DNA of 18,138 nt from an uncultured Clostridia bacterium (lineage in GTDB: Bacteria > Bacillota > Clostridia > Saccharofermentanales > Saccharofermentanaceae): assembly GCA_946405115.1 (NCBI GenBank), contig CAMJGB010000012.1:1-18138 (forward strand), given 5' to 3'. The position numbers and the translations under genes are program-made. This document shows, one piece after another, positions 1 through 8,025 of the stretch. Position 1 is the first letter of the stretch; each line of letters begins with the position of its first letter. The notes under the pieces are model-generated. The model ran no database searches, was not told the DNA's origin, and was given only the letters and a program-made list of their open reading frames with translations.

Positions 1-37
1 AATCCATTGCCGTCTTTTACGGGTGTAAAATCCAGGT

Positions 38-898
38 ATGAAGTTCGATATGCGTAAAGATCTTAAGACTCTTATATCTATCGTCTTCGCGGCAGCTTTA
101 ATGGCCGTGAACATTAAGACGTTCGTAAGGGCAGGCGATCTTTTCCCGGGAGGCGCGAACGGTCTTACGATCTTAATCCAGCACATCTTCCAGATGACTA
201 CGGGATACACTCCTCCGTTCACTTTCGTTAACGTTATTCTTAACGCATTCCCGATATACATCGGTTTCAAGTTCATCGGCAAGAAATTCACCATCTACTC
301 GATAATCATGATTCTGCTCGCGAGCACCCTCACGGACATAATTCCGGGCTTTGCGGTAACTCAGGACATACTTCTCATAAGCATATTCGGCGGCATCATA
401 AACGGCGTCGCGATAAGCATCTGCCTTCTTTCAGGCGCGACCTCGGGCGGCACGGATTTTATAAGCATCTACCTATCCGAGAAGAAGGGCGTCGATGCCT
501 TCAATTACATCCTGGGATTCAACGCTTTGATCCTCATCATCGCAGGTGCATTATTCGGCTGGGACAGGGCTTTGTACTCGATCATATTCCAGTACGCTTC
601 CACCATCGTGATCCGAACGCTCTATCTTAAGTTCCAGCAGTCCACTCTCTTTATCGTCACGACCAAGCCTCACGAGATCTGCGAAGAAATCTATTCCGTC
701 TCGAAACACGGCGCGACTATAATTGAGGGCGAGGGCTCCTTCGGACACTGCGAGAAGCACGTCGTCTACTCCGTCATCGCAAGATCGGATTCGCGCAAGG
801 TAATGAAGTGCGTCAAGGACATCGATCCCGATGCGTTCATAAATCTCGTAAGAACAGAGAAGCTTTCAGGCTACTTCTACTTTAAGAAAGAGGATTAA
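38..898 (+). CDS. YitT family membrane protein (DUF161 + DUF2179)
   Basis: This is a 286-residue integral membrane protein of the YitT family, whose molecular function is not established. The N-terminal two thirds carry about five to six hydrophobic segments (roughly residues 10-30, 62-78, 84-104, 110-132, 155-175 and 178-196) with family motifs such as FPGGANG near residue 36 and SGATSGGTDF near 131. Residues about 200-286 form the soluble DUF2179 domain (FIVTTKPHEI, then HGATIIEGEG and VKDIDPDAFI). The length is normal for the family. An in-frame stop at 26-28 limits the start to ATG 38 or ATG 50. Neither has a strong Shine-Dalgarno sequence, so the exact start is uncertain. The GH51 gene follows after 5 bases, so the two are probably co-transcribed. 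That hints at a link to arabinose/oligosaccharide metabolism, but this is inference only. Confidence 0.93.
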   Translation: MKFDMRKDLKTLISIVFAAALMAVNIKTFVRAGDLFPGGANGLTILIQHIFQMTTGYTPPFTFVNVILNAFPIYIGFKFIGKKFTIYSIIMILLASTLTDIIPGFAVTQDILLISIFGGIINGVAISICLLSGATSGGTDFISIYLSEKKGVDAFNYILGFNALILIIAGALFGWDRALYSIIFQYASTIVIRTLYLKFQQSTLFIVTTKPHEICEEIYSVSKHGATIIEGEGSFGHCEKHVVYSVIARSDSRKVMKCVKDIDPDAFINLVRTEKLSGYFYFKKED

Positions 899-903
899 CA
901 TTA

Positions 904-2391
904 ATGGCTGATAATGCCCGCATAAAGGTTGATAAGAATTCCGTCATCTCCGACATCGACAACAGGATCTACGGCTCGTTCATAGAGCATCTGGGACGCG
1001 CAGTATACGAGGGCATTTACGAGCCTTCACACCCTACTTCCGATGAGCTTGGATTTAGAGGTGACGTCATCGATCTTGTTAAGGAACTTAATGTTCCGAT
1101 CGTAAGATATCCGGGCGGCAACTTCGTCTCGAACTTCTTCTGGGAAGACTCGGTAGGCCCCCAGGAGAACCGTAAGAAAAGACTCGATCTTGCATGGCGC
1201 ACATTAGAGCCTAACGAGGTCGGCATCAACGAGTTTACGAAGTGGGCGAAGAAGGCTGACACTTCCGTCATGATGGCAGTTAACCTCGGCACAAGAGGAC
1301 TTCCCGATGCGCTTAATCTTCTCGAGTACTGCAACCTTAACACCGACAGTTACTACTCCGAATTAAGGCGCAAGCACGGCGACGAGGAGCCCTACGGCAT
1401 CAAGCTTTGGTGCATGGGAAACGAGATGGACGGGCCCTGGCAGGTAGGCCACAAGACAGCATACGAATACGGCCACCTTGCAGCAGAGACAGCGAAAGCC
1501 ATGAAGCTTATGGACGACTCGATTGAGTGCGTCGTCTGCGGAAGTGCACACATCAACATGCCGACATTCGGCTCCTGGGAGAAGACCGTTCTCGAGGAAG
1601 CATACGACTACGTGGACTACATCTCATGCCACCAGTACTTCGAGAACAAGGCGGGCGACACCGAAGACTTCTTCGCCTCCATCGACGATATCGACAGCTT
1701 CATCAACACCGTCACCTCGATCTGCGACGAAGTAAAAACATCGAAAAGCTCCGACAAGACCATCAACATCTCCTTCGACGAATGGAACTGCTGGTACCAC
1801 GTTCTTGAGCAGGACGACGAGATGATGAAGAAGGAACCGTGGGGGCTTGCTCCCCACCTTCTCGAGGATAACTACACCTACGAGGATGCCATCGCGAACG
1901 GCCTCGCACTTATAAAATTCATCAAGCACTCGGACCGCGTTAAGATCGCATGCCTTGCACAGCTTGTTAATGTAATCGCACCCATAATGACTGAGAAAAA
2001 CGGTCCCGCCTGGCGCCAGACAATCTTCTATCCTTTCCTTCACGCATCAACATACGGAAGAGGAACGGCGCTTGTCACCGTGATTACTTCCGGAACTCAC
2101 GATACGGCAAAGCACAAGGATGTTACTGATATTGAATCTGCAGCCGTGTACAACAAGGAGAAGGATCAGCTCGTCTTATTCATCGTTAACAGATGCCTTG
2201 ATAAGACCATCCCTCTTAAGCTTGATCTTAGCGGGTTTAATGAATTTACAAACGTAAAGCACATCGCTCTTGAAAGCAGTGACATGCTTATTACAAACTC
2301 CGTTTCTAATGAGCAGGTTAAGCCCATCGAACGAGACGGCATACCTGCAACTTTGGCACCTGCTTCATGGAACGTATTGATCTTTACATAA
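904..2391 (+). CDS. abfA: Intracellular alpha-L-arabinofuranosidase, GH51
   Basis: This enzyme releases terminal alpha-L-arabinofuranosyl units from arabino-oligosaccharides derived from arabinan or arabinoxylan. At 495 residues with no signal peptide, it fits the cytoplasmic GH51 family (about 500 residues). Visible landmarks are YGSFIEHLGRAVYEGIYEP near the N terminus, the RYPGGNF motif at 68-74, the acid/base Glu174 in CMGNEMDGPW and the nucleophile Glu293 in SFDEWNCWY. These positions match the Glu175/Glu294 pair known for Geobacillus AbfA. A (beta/alpha)8 barrel covers about residues 15-385, followed by a beta-sandwich domain. An AGAGGA ribosome binding site overlaps the end of the upstream YitT gene, about 9 bases before the ATG. 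No transporter or arabinose pathway genes are adjacent. The gene ends at a strong terminator. Confidence 0.97.
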   Translation: MADNARIKVDKNSVISDIDNRIYGSFIEHLGRAVYEGIYEPSHPTSDELGFRGDVIDLVKELNVPIVRYPGGNFVSNFFWEDSVGPQENRKKRLDLAWRTLEPNEVGINEFTKWAKKADTSVMMAVNLGTRGLPDALNLLEYCNLNTDSYYSELRRKHGDEEPYGIKLWCMGNEMDGPWQVGHKTAYEYGHLAAETAKAMKLMDDSIECVVCGSAHINMPTFGSWEKTVLEEAYDYVDYISCHQYFENKAGDTEDFFASIDDIDSFINTVTSICDEVKTSKSSDKTINISFDEWNCWYHVLEQDDEMMKKEPWGLAPHLLEDNYTYEDAIANGLALIKFIKHSDRVKIACLAQLVNVIAPIMTEKNGPAWRQTIFYPFLHASTYGRGTALVTVITSGTHDTAKHKDVTDIESAAVYNKEKDQLVLFIVNRCLDKTIPLKLDLSGFNEFTNVKHIALESSDMLITNSVSNEQVKPIERDGIPATLAPASWNVLIFT

Positions 2392-2396
2392 CAAAA

Positions 2397-2432
2397 GGGA
2401 GCGGATCGTAAGACCCGCTCCCCTTCTCTTTA
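2397..2432. terminator. Bidirectional intrinsic terminator between convergent genes
   Basis: A perfect 8-base-pair stem GGGAGCGG / CCGCTCCC (2397-2404 and 2415-2422) with a 10-base loop is followed on the plus strand by CTTCTCTTTAT. On the minus strand it is followed by TTTTGTTATG. It lies between the end of the arabinofuranosidase gene and the end of the convergent membrane protein gene, so it probably serves both. Confidence 0.85.
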
Positions 2433-2444
2433 TACTCCGGATTC

Positions 2445-3758
2445 TTACTCGAATCCTTTTCTTCTCAAATCGTCCTCATCGTCTTCCGGATGATAGGATG
2501 TTCCAGACTGCCAGATCGGTGTTGACTGAATAGGAGTCGGAGCCTGCTCAGGATAATTAGCCTGAGGATAATCAGCCTTCGGATACTCGGCCTTGGGATA
2601 ATCCGCAGTAAGAGGATTGTCGTTAGACTTCAAGCTGTCCATTCTCTTCGATACGCTTATGCCCGAGATAACAAGAATCGATATCCACATTATTCCGAAG
2701 AATACCATGAACAAACCCGTCATGCTGCCGCTTATTAAGGTCATGATTCCGCTGAACAACGGGATGAGACCTATGAAGCCGAAGCAGATCAGAACCAACT
2801 TCGTTGCCGACTTTGTTCTGGCCAAAGCCTCCGGGCTCATGGGGACAGTTCCGCTAGGTGATGCACTTTTACTCTTAACATCTTCATCCGTCAGAGGAAC
2901 CTCGTCATACTCAACTCCTCTTTCCTTGATCATGGTTCCGATGAGTGCAACGATGGGGATCATGAAGAACGCACCCACGAAGAGGAACGGAAGAATAGCA
3001 GAAATCGGGAACTTGTTCGAGAAAGCCTTCTCGGCATTCTTCTTAAGCTCCTTAAACAAAGCCGTAAATACAGGACCCGGACGGGCTCCGTTCTCGAAGT
3101 TCTCCTGAACCTGCTCAACGATCGAATCATCAACCGCCTCAGTGAACAAGGGGTCTGTATCGTTGCCCTGCATTATCTCCCATGAATAATCGGGAACACG
3201 AAGTGAACCTGAACGGAAATCCTCAACCTGATCTTGAGGGATAGAATAAACGATCAGATAGTGCTGCTCGTCATGATATTCCATCACGTACTTCTGATAA
3301 GCAAAGGACTCAAGATCAGCATAGTAACCTACGTAGTCTTCGTCATACATCGTATAGATGATGGGGCAGATTCCGGTTACATCGTTGTAATCCTCGAGAA
3401 TTTCCTCGAGTTCTTCCTCATCCTCTTCGCTTATTACGTCGATGTTATCGATGACTCTTGTATTGGGCCAATCGTATTCTTCAGTAAGTCTCTTCGGGAG
3501 GCTTGTTGAAATACCAATTCCCATGATGCCGAAGAAGAAGCCTCCGAAGAGGATCAGCATGATCAGGCTTGCAAGATTGTTTCTCTTACGGGGATCGGAA
3601 TTAGAGTAGAAATATTCCTCTCTGCCGTCCCTGTATCTTCTTCTGTATCTTCTTGAACCTGGAAAATAACGATGTGATGTTCTTGTGGAGCTGCCTCCGC
3701 CGTGTGAACCGCCGTGGCCTCCTCCGCCGTGTGAACCTCCGCCTCCGCTGTGTGGCAT
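2445..3758 (-). CDS. Membrane protein with Gly/His-rich N terminus, TPM-like domain and repetitive tail
   Basis: I do not recognise a named function. The 437-residue protein has, in order: a Gly/Ser/His-rich head (residues 1-30); an Arg/Tyr-rich basic stretch (30-60); a first membrane segment (about 61-83); and a region (about 98-240) resembling the TPM/DUF4178-like modules, with VIDNIDVISEEDEEELEEIL then a predicted alpha/beta core. Three more membrane segments follow (about 251-273, 319-341 and 343-368). The cytoplasmic-type tail carries a short tandem repeat of Tyr-Pro-(Lys/Gln)-Ala units at 387-405 and ends in an acidic cluster and RRKGFE. The start is well supported: AAGGAGGG precedes the ATG by about 8 bases. 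It is a single gene flanked by terminators on both sides. The low-complexity head could bind metal through its five His residues, but that is inference. Confidence 0.85.
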   Translation of the reverse strand: MPHSGGGGSHGGGGHGGSHGGGSSTRTSHRYFPGSRRYRRRYRDGREEYFYSNSDPRKRNNLASLIMLILFGGFFFGIMGIGISTSLPKRLTEEYDWPNTRVIDNIDVISEEDEEELEEILEDYNDVTGICPIIYTMYDEDYVGYYADLESFAYQKYVMEYHDEQHYLIVYSIPQDQVEDFRSGSLRVPDYSWEIMQGNDTDPLFTEAVDDSIVEQVQENFENGARPGPVFTALFKELKKNAEKAFSNKFPISAILPFLFVGAFFMIPIVALIGTMIKERGVEYDEVPLTDEDVKSKSASPSGTVPMSPEALARTKSATKLVLICFGFIGLIPLFSGIMTLISGSMTGLFMVFFGIMWISILVISGISVSKRMDSLKSNDNPLTADYPKAEYPKADYPQANYPEQAPTPIQSTPIWQSGTSYHPEDDEDDLRRKGFE

Positions 3759-3800
3759 ATACGTACCCTCCTTAAACCTTATTCCAACGTAAATATACCA

Positions 3801-3829
3801 TAAAGAAACCTGCCGTTATATACGGCAGG
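3801..3829 (-). terminator. Intrinsic terminator after the Nudix gene
   Basis: A perfect 7-base-pair stem CCTGCCG / CGGCAGG (3809-3815 and 3823-3829) with a 7-base loop is followed, in the minus direction, by TTTCTTTAT. It sits 26 bases after the stop of the Nudix hydrolase gene and closes the PadR-to-Nudix transcription unit. Confidence 0.85.
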
Positions 3830-3854
3830 AACCAACTTAAACTATTCTTAAATA

Positions 3855-4433
3855 TTACTTTCTTAAGGCCAGAAGCCACGCCGCTATGTGCATGGCCTGC
3901 TGGAAGTTGCCTGTCTTAATAAGCTCCTCAATCTCGTCTGCAGTAAGCGTTACAACGTTGATGAATTCAGTCTCATCGAGATCTTGTCCGGACACCTTCC
4001 TGCAGTTTCTTGCCACATAAAGATGAGCATAGTTATCAGCGATCGTCGCATTGGACGGAACAGTCAGAAGGTGTTCCCATTCATCGGATTCATAGCCGGA
4101 TTCTTCCTTCAATTCACGCTTCGCAGCTGCGAGTGCATCCTCAGCTTTGATGTTCTTATCACCGCCGTATTCCTTGCCGTCAGTACGCTCGATTCCGCCT
4201 GCAACAAACTCAGTCGTGATCTCCTTAATGCCGTGTCTGAACTGCTTAACGCAGATGTACTTGCCGTCTTCGTCTGAAGCTACGACAACGACATAATCTC
4301 TTCTGCTGTAACTGTAGTAAGGTTCGAACTCGCGGCCGTCAGGAAATCTGAATCTTGAGCTTCTGAAGTCTATCCATTCATTCTGAATAAGGTGCTCCGT
4401 CTTTATCTCTTCCCAGCTTAAAGGATCCTTCAT
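3855..4433 (-). CDS. Nudix hydrolase, ADP-ribose pyrophosphatase type
   Basis: A 192-residue Nudix protein likely to hydrolyse nucleoside diphosphate derivatives such as ADP-ribose. The Nudix box core REL-K-EE-S-G-Y lies at residues 106-114, with the upstream acidic residue Glu98. The EFVAGGIE strand before it (75-82) is typical of ADP-ribose pyrophosphatases. An extra dozen residues, rich in Gly, Lys and Asp, sit between that strand and the helix. The N-terminal IQNEWIDFRSSRFRFPDG segment also fits the ADPRase subgroup. AAGGAGGG precedes the ATG and lies in the short gap after the HD-GYP stop codon, so the two genes are probably translated from one message. Substrate is not determinable from sequence alone; sugar nucleotides or ADP-ribose are the main options. 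Confidence 0.92.
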   Translation of the reverse strand: MKDPLSWEEIKTEHLIQNEWIDFRSSRFRFPDGREFEPYYSYSRRDYVVVVASDEDGKYICVKQFRHGIKEITTEFVAGGIERTDGKEYGGDKNIKAEDALAAAKRELKEESGYESDEWEHLLTVPSNATIADNYAHLYVARNCRKVSGQDLDETEFINVVTLTADEIEELIKTGNFQQAMHIAAWLLALRK

Positions 4434-4445
4434 AGGTATCCCTCC

Positions 4446-6158
4446 TTACATCTTCGAATAGTACTCCTCGAGTCTCGGACGGGCATTCTCATAAGCGGTC
4501 TTAAGCTTGGGATCGAACTGTGTCCCCATACCTTCCATGATGATCGAATCAGCCTTCTCAAAGCTGAATGCATCCTTATAAACACGCTTGCTTACGAGTG
4601 CATCGTATACATCCGCGATAGCCATAATCCTGGCCTCAAGAGGAATGTCTTCGCCCTTGATACCCTCGGGGTAGCCTGAACCATCGTATCGTTCATGATG
4701 ATAATGTGCAACATTCTCGGCGATGACCTTGAAGCGCTCGTCGTCTGTATTAAGAAGGATCTCGTGAATTACCTTCGCACCCTCTGCGGCGTGAGCCTTC
4801 ATCTTCTCGAACTCCTCAGGCTCGAAGCGTCCGGGCTTTCTTAAGATCGCATCATCAACCGCGATCTTACCCAAGTCATGCATCGGGGCTGCCTTGATAA
4901 CATTCTTGCAGAATTCAGGATCGAGCTTAAGCTCTCCCTCCTTCATGATCTCATCAATTAGGATCCTTACGCCTTCACTTGTTCTCTTGATGTGACCGCC
5001 CGTGGAATTGTCACGGCTTTCAACCATCATTGCAAGGCTCATGATGAGGTTATCGTGCATCTGTACGATGTGCTTCGTCTTCTCGCCAACCTCATTCTTA
5101 AGGTCTTCGTTATAGTTATCGAGAAGCTTAATGTATTTCTTGTTCTCGGTATCATCCGTGAATGTTACGATGTAGCCTCTTTTCCTGTTGCCGTCGTAAA
5201 GGTAACTTACCTCGACATCGTAGTATCTGTCGTTGTCGGGATTACTATCGTCATCCCTGATCGTATAGAGATACTTGTTGGCACCGTTATCGTTCTTAAA
5301 CGCCTCGAGGAAGTGACGGATCTTACGCTCGGAAGGCTTATATCCGAACATATCGTCCACGGCGTGGTTGTTTAATTCGGGAACTAAGATTTTCGCTACG
5401 TCGTTGCTGCCCAGCAAGCGGTACTCGAAGTCGAACGAGATGTAACCTATGGCTTCCTTATGCACGAGGGAATCGATTACGGTATCACCGACGTCGTAAA
5501 GGTTTACCCTGTATGCTATAAGAAGGTAAATGAACTCCGCTATGCAGAAGCCGACGGGCACGAGCTCAAGGTTACCTACATCGAAAAACCTGCTTACGAC
5601 GTAGCCTAAGATGCACAAAATATCCGGCAGCACGAGGAGCGTGAGGACCCTTCTCGGAGCTTCCTTCTTCTTAAACCATGCGTAGATAAGTGTGATAAGG
5701 CCCGTGAAGAAAAGGATGCCGAGCACAACGTAGAACATCGTGTGCATCGGGCCGTATTCCTTAACAAGAACGAGCGCATCGTCAACCTTTTTTACGGAGT
5801 AGCTTTTGTAGAAAAGCGTGTTGCTTCTTAAGGTCAGCACCGCCGCGTACATCACGGCACATACGCCGAACATGGCAGTTCTGATCTTCTTATTAACGTC
5901 GATCTTACATAAGTTAAAGATACTGAATACTATGAAAAGCTGGAGAAAACAGCCTCCGACATAAATGACCTGGGTCGCAGTGATAGCGCCACCCAGGTCG
6001 TTTGCAATAGACAAAAGGAAGTAACCGACACACGCGATCGGTACGAGCGTGAAGATCATCGTGAAGTTTACATCGAAGTGCTTATGCCAGATGTATATAT
6101 ATGCTGCAGCAAACAGCAGTGAGAAGATAAGCGTACTTCCGTAAACTACCGATAACAA
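4446..6158 (-). CDS. Membrane HD-GYP protein, probable cyclic-di-GMP phosphodiesterase with PAS-like domain
   Basis: A 570-residue signalling protein predicted to hydrolyse cyclic di-GMP. Residues 1-220 hold about seven hydrophobic segments, a 7TM sensor arrangement as seen in many clostridial HD-GYP and GGDEF proteins. Residues about 228-342 look like a PAS domain, residues 345-378 form a likely coiled coil, and the HD-GYP domain runs from about 372 to 560. Metal-binding and signature residues are intact: His389, His427-Asp428 in MHDLGKI, His487-His488, then DGSGYP with Gly495-Tyr496-Pro497. The start is a TTG at 6156-6158, with AGGGGGAG about 7 bases upstream. It follows the DUF4097 gene by 29 bases and precedes the Nudix gene by 12, inside the PadR-headed operon. 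The input signal is unknown. Confidence 0.94.
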   Translation of the reverse strand: MLSVVYGSTLIFSLLFAAAYIYIWHKHFDVNFTMIFTLVPIACVGYFLLSIANDLGGAITATQVIYVGGCFLQLFIVFSIFNLCKIDVNKKIRTAMFGVCAVMYAAVLTLRSNTLFYKSYSVKKVDDALVLVKEYGPMHTMFYVVLGILFFTGLITLIYAWFKKKEAPRRVLTLLVLPDILCILGYVVSRFFDVGNLELVPVGFCIAEFIYLLIAYRVNLYDVGDTVIDSLVHKEAIGYISFDFEYRLLGSNDVAKILVPELNNHAVDDMFGYKPSERKIRHFLEAFKNDNGANKYLYTIRDDDSNPDNDRYYDVEVSYLYDGNRKRGYIVTFTDDTENKKYIKLLDNYNEDLKNEVGEKTKHIVQMHDNLIMSLAMMVESRDNSTGGHIKRTSEGVRILIDEIMKEGELKLDPEFCKNVIKAAPMHDLGKIAVDDAILRKPGRFEPEEFEKMKAHAAEGAKVIHEILLNTDDERFKVIAENVAHYHHERYDGSGYPEGIKGEDIPLEARIMAIADVYDALVSKRVYKDAFSFEKADSIIMEGMGTQFDPKLKTAYENARPRLEEYYSKM

Positions 6159-6187
6159 TCCGCGCTCCCCCTTCGTATTGTTATGTC

Positions 6188-7033
6188 TTAGCTCTCTACA
6201 TCAAGGACAACGTCGCCGGTATTAACCTGAATCGTGCAGTTACCGCCGTTTCCGTCACTCGGAATCGAAACGTCGCCTGTATTTACATTTACATCAAAGG
6301 TCTTCGCAGTAAGCAAAGTTCCTGCTATATCACCCGTAATGATCTCTACGTCAATATCGAACGCATCAGATCCGTCAAAGAAGACGTCTCCTGAAGTCAT
6401 GTAAATGTCTATTTCAAGTGACACGATGACGTTCTGCAAGTCAATATCGCCACTGATGCTATTATAATTCAGATTCTCACAGGTTACATCAACAAGATCG
6501 CAGTCGCCGGTTGTTTTGTCGATATTAATATCGCCGTTTACATCTGTATCCCTCATATCAAGATCGCCTGTTGAGATGTCGATTGTAACTTCATCAAATG
6601 TGAAGTGAGAGTCGAAGATTACATCTCCTGTAGTAACCTCTACTTCAAGATTCTTGTACTCATCTTCAGATAGATAAACAACAACCTTAGGTGACTGTGA
6701 GAAGCCGATGGTGAAATGAGGAATCCATTCATCATCTGAAGTAATCGTCAGTGTATCTCCCTGAACTTCAACCTCATGATCCATGTCTTCGTACTCATAC
6801 AATTCAACACGGCAGTTACCGTTTCCTGCTGATCTGAATACAACATCATCTGATACAACATCGATGCTGATATTGTTGAAATCATGATCGATATCAACGA
6901 TCCTAGGATCAACTGTCTCCGGATTAAGCGTAAGAACATTTATGCCTCCGATGGCAAATGCAGTTCCTACCATAACGGATCCCACTACAAGTGTGATAAG
7001 TGATCCTATTGCTACTTTTCCCATTGCTTTCAT
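6188..7033 (-). CDS. DUF4097 family beta-repeat protein
   Basis: A 281-residue protein with one N-terminal membrane anchor (about residues 7-32) and a beta-helix-like body. The body has eight copies of a Thr/Ser-Gly-Asp motif at residues 135, 155, 175, 194, 214, 233, 252 and 272, a period of 19-20 residues. This matches DUF4097 proteins, which form repetitive beta solenoids and are usually encoded next to DUF1700 and PadR genes. The body probably faces outside the cell, but orientation is inferred. AAGGGGG lies about 8 bases before the ATG; a second Met three codons later is a possible alternative. The gene sits 14 bases after DUF1700. The biochemical role is unknown; members have been proposed to sense or respond to envelope conditions. 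Confidence 0.9.
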   Translation of the reverse strand: MKAMGKVAIGSLITLVVGSVMVGTAFAIGGINVLTLNPETVDPRIVDIDHDFNNISIDVVSDDVVFRSAGNGNCRVELYEYEDMDHEVEVQGDTLTITSDDEWIPHFTIGFSQSPKVVVYLSEDEYKNLEVEVTTGDVIFDSHFTFDEVTIDISTGDLDMRDTDVNGDINIDKTTGDCDLVDVTCENLNYNSISGDIDLQNVIVSLEIDIYMTSGDVFFDGSDAFDIDVEIITGDIAGTLLTAKTFDVNVNTGDVSIPSDGNGGNCTIQVNTGDVVLDVES

Positions 7034-7047
7034 AATCTATATCCCCC

Positions 7048-7638
7048 TTACTTACCTACAAACAAAGACTTTATTCCGATAGCCATCTTCTTGGTAAGGA
7101 TCACTACACCCTTGGCCATATAGAAAGATCCGATGAACAAAAGTACTCCGAGTGATCCAACTGCAAGACCTGCGCCGATCGCTGCAATGCCGCCCAAGAA
7201 ACCTGTCTGCATAAAGAAGAACACCGATGCAACCAGGCAGGCAATTCCGCTTATTACAAGAGCAACTGATGTTGCAAAGAACGAGAAAACAATCGACCAG
7301 AGCGTAATGTAAATCGAGAAGAAAACTGCGAAGAATGCGATGAGCAAAGGGAGCCACAGAGGAAATCCAATGACAAGCAATACGATCGCCCAAGCAGGCA
7401 TTCCCTTCTTCGGAGTTACCTTGTTCTTAACAAGCTTTGTCAACGGATATTCCGCGAGGATCGTGTTTACGACTTCATCGACTGATCCGATGTCAGCTAC
7501 CGCTTCTTCTTCGGGAACACCGTCATCGATGCGGTCATCGATCATCTCGGAATAGAATGACAATCTTTCATTAATGTCGTCCTGCGGCAGTCCTGAAAGT
7601 CTGCTTCGCAACTGATCAATAAATTCATTCTTCTTCAT
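7048..7638 (-). CDS. DUF1700 (HAAS) domain membrane protein
   Basis: A 196-residue protein. Its N-terminal HAAS-type helical domain (residues 1-65) shows MKKNEFIDQLRSRLSGLP and a DIGSVDEVVNTILAEY helix, followed by two to three hydrophobic stretches (about 80-110, 112-135 and 140-178). HAAS/DUF1700 proteins occur almost always downstream of PadR regulators and are thought to work with them as membrane-side partners in signal relay; the mechanism is not settled. The start is preceded by GGGAGGAC at about 8 bases, and the first 14 bases overlap the end of padR, which implies translational coupling. The length is typical. Confidence 0.92.
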   Translation of the reverse strand: MKKNEFIDQLRSRLSGLPQDDINERLSFYSEMIDDRIDDGVPEEEAVADIGSVDEVVNTILAEYPLTKLVKNKVTPKKGMPAWAIVLLVIGFPLWLPLLIAFFAVFFSIYITLWSIVFSFFATSVALVISGIACLVASVFFFMQTGFLGGIAAIGAGLAVGSLGVLLFIGSFYMAKGVVILTKKMAIGIKSLFVGK

Positions 7639-7951
7639 GAGAACCGTCCTCCCTGGTTATAAAACGATATATAGAGAGGATCTCTTCCCAATCCTCTTTA
7701 AACTCATCAATTCGCTTAATCCCCTCGTCCGTAATATGGTAATACTTTCTGAGTCTTCCCTGATACTCGTATGTCTTAACCGTGAGCATATGAGCTGCCT
7801 CAAGGCGCTTCAGAATTGTATAGAGGGTGGATTCTGACAACTGAAGATACGGCTTCATGTCTTTGATGATCTGGTATCCGTATGAATCATCATTTCTGAT
7901 CGCGGCAAGTACGCAAACGTCCAACAGACCGCGCTTTAACTGAATATCCAT
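7625..7951 (-). CDS. PadR family transcriptional regulator
   Basis: A winged-helix regulator of about 108 residues, the short PadR type (PadR-s2). Landmarks are RGLLDVCVLAAIRNDDSYGYQII for helix 1 and recognition region, SESTLYTILKRLEAAHMLT for the recognition helix, and the wing containing QGRLRKYYHITDEG. It probably represses its own operon until an inducer, perhaps sensed through the membrane partners encoded next, releases it. Two adjacent ATGs exist (7954 and 7951). The AGGAGG at 7958-7963 stands 3 bases from the first and 6 from the second, so 7951 is favoured. It heads the five-gene operon and overlaps DUF1700 by 14 bases. Confidence 0.94.
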   Translation of the reverse strand: MDIQLKRGLLDVCVLAAIRNDDSYGYQIIKDMKPYLQLSESTLYTILKRLEAAHMLTVKTYEYQGRLRKYYHITDEGIKRIDEFKEDWEEILSIYRFITREDGSHEEE

Positions 7952-7992
7952 CATATACCTCCTTCCACAAAATACTTCTGTTTACGAGATAC

Positions 7993-8021
7993 ATCATATT
8001 ACGAAGTATAGCGTGTGTCAA
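7993..8021 (-). promoter_or_regulatory. Sigma-A type promoter of the PadR operon with candidate operator
   Basis: On the minus strand TTGACA (8016-8021) and TATGAT (7993-7998) are separated by exactly 17 bases, close to consensus, with transcription expected to start about 40 bases before the padR ATG. Inverted heptamers GAAGTAT (8003-8009) and ATACTTC (7972-7978) flank the -10 box, and TTACGA occurs twice between and beside them (7982 and 7999). This is a plausible PadR autoregulatory site. The promoter is read from consensus; the operator is inference. Confidence 0.75.
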
Positions 8022-8025
8022 GGTA

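Noticed and set aside
1523..2043. Several overlapping frames inside the arabinofuranosidase gene
   Set aside because: Low-complexity Arg/Ser/Thr or antisense readings of conserved GH51 codons, without ribosome binding sites.
2617..3108. 163-codon plus-strand frame opposite the TPM-like gene
   Set aside because: Antisense shadow of a gene with clear domains, terminators and ribosome binding site; no start signal of its own.
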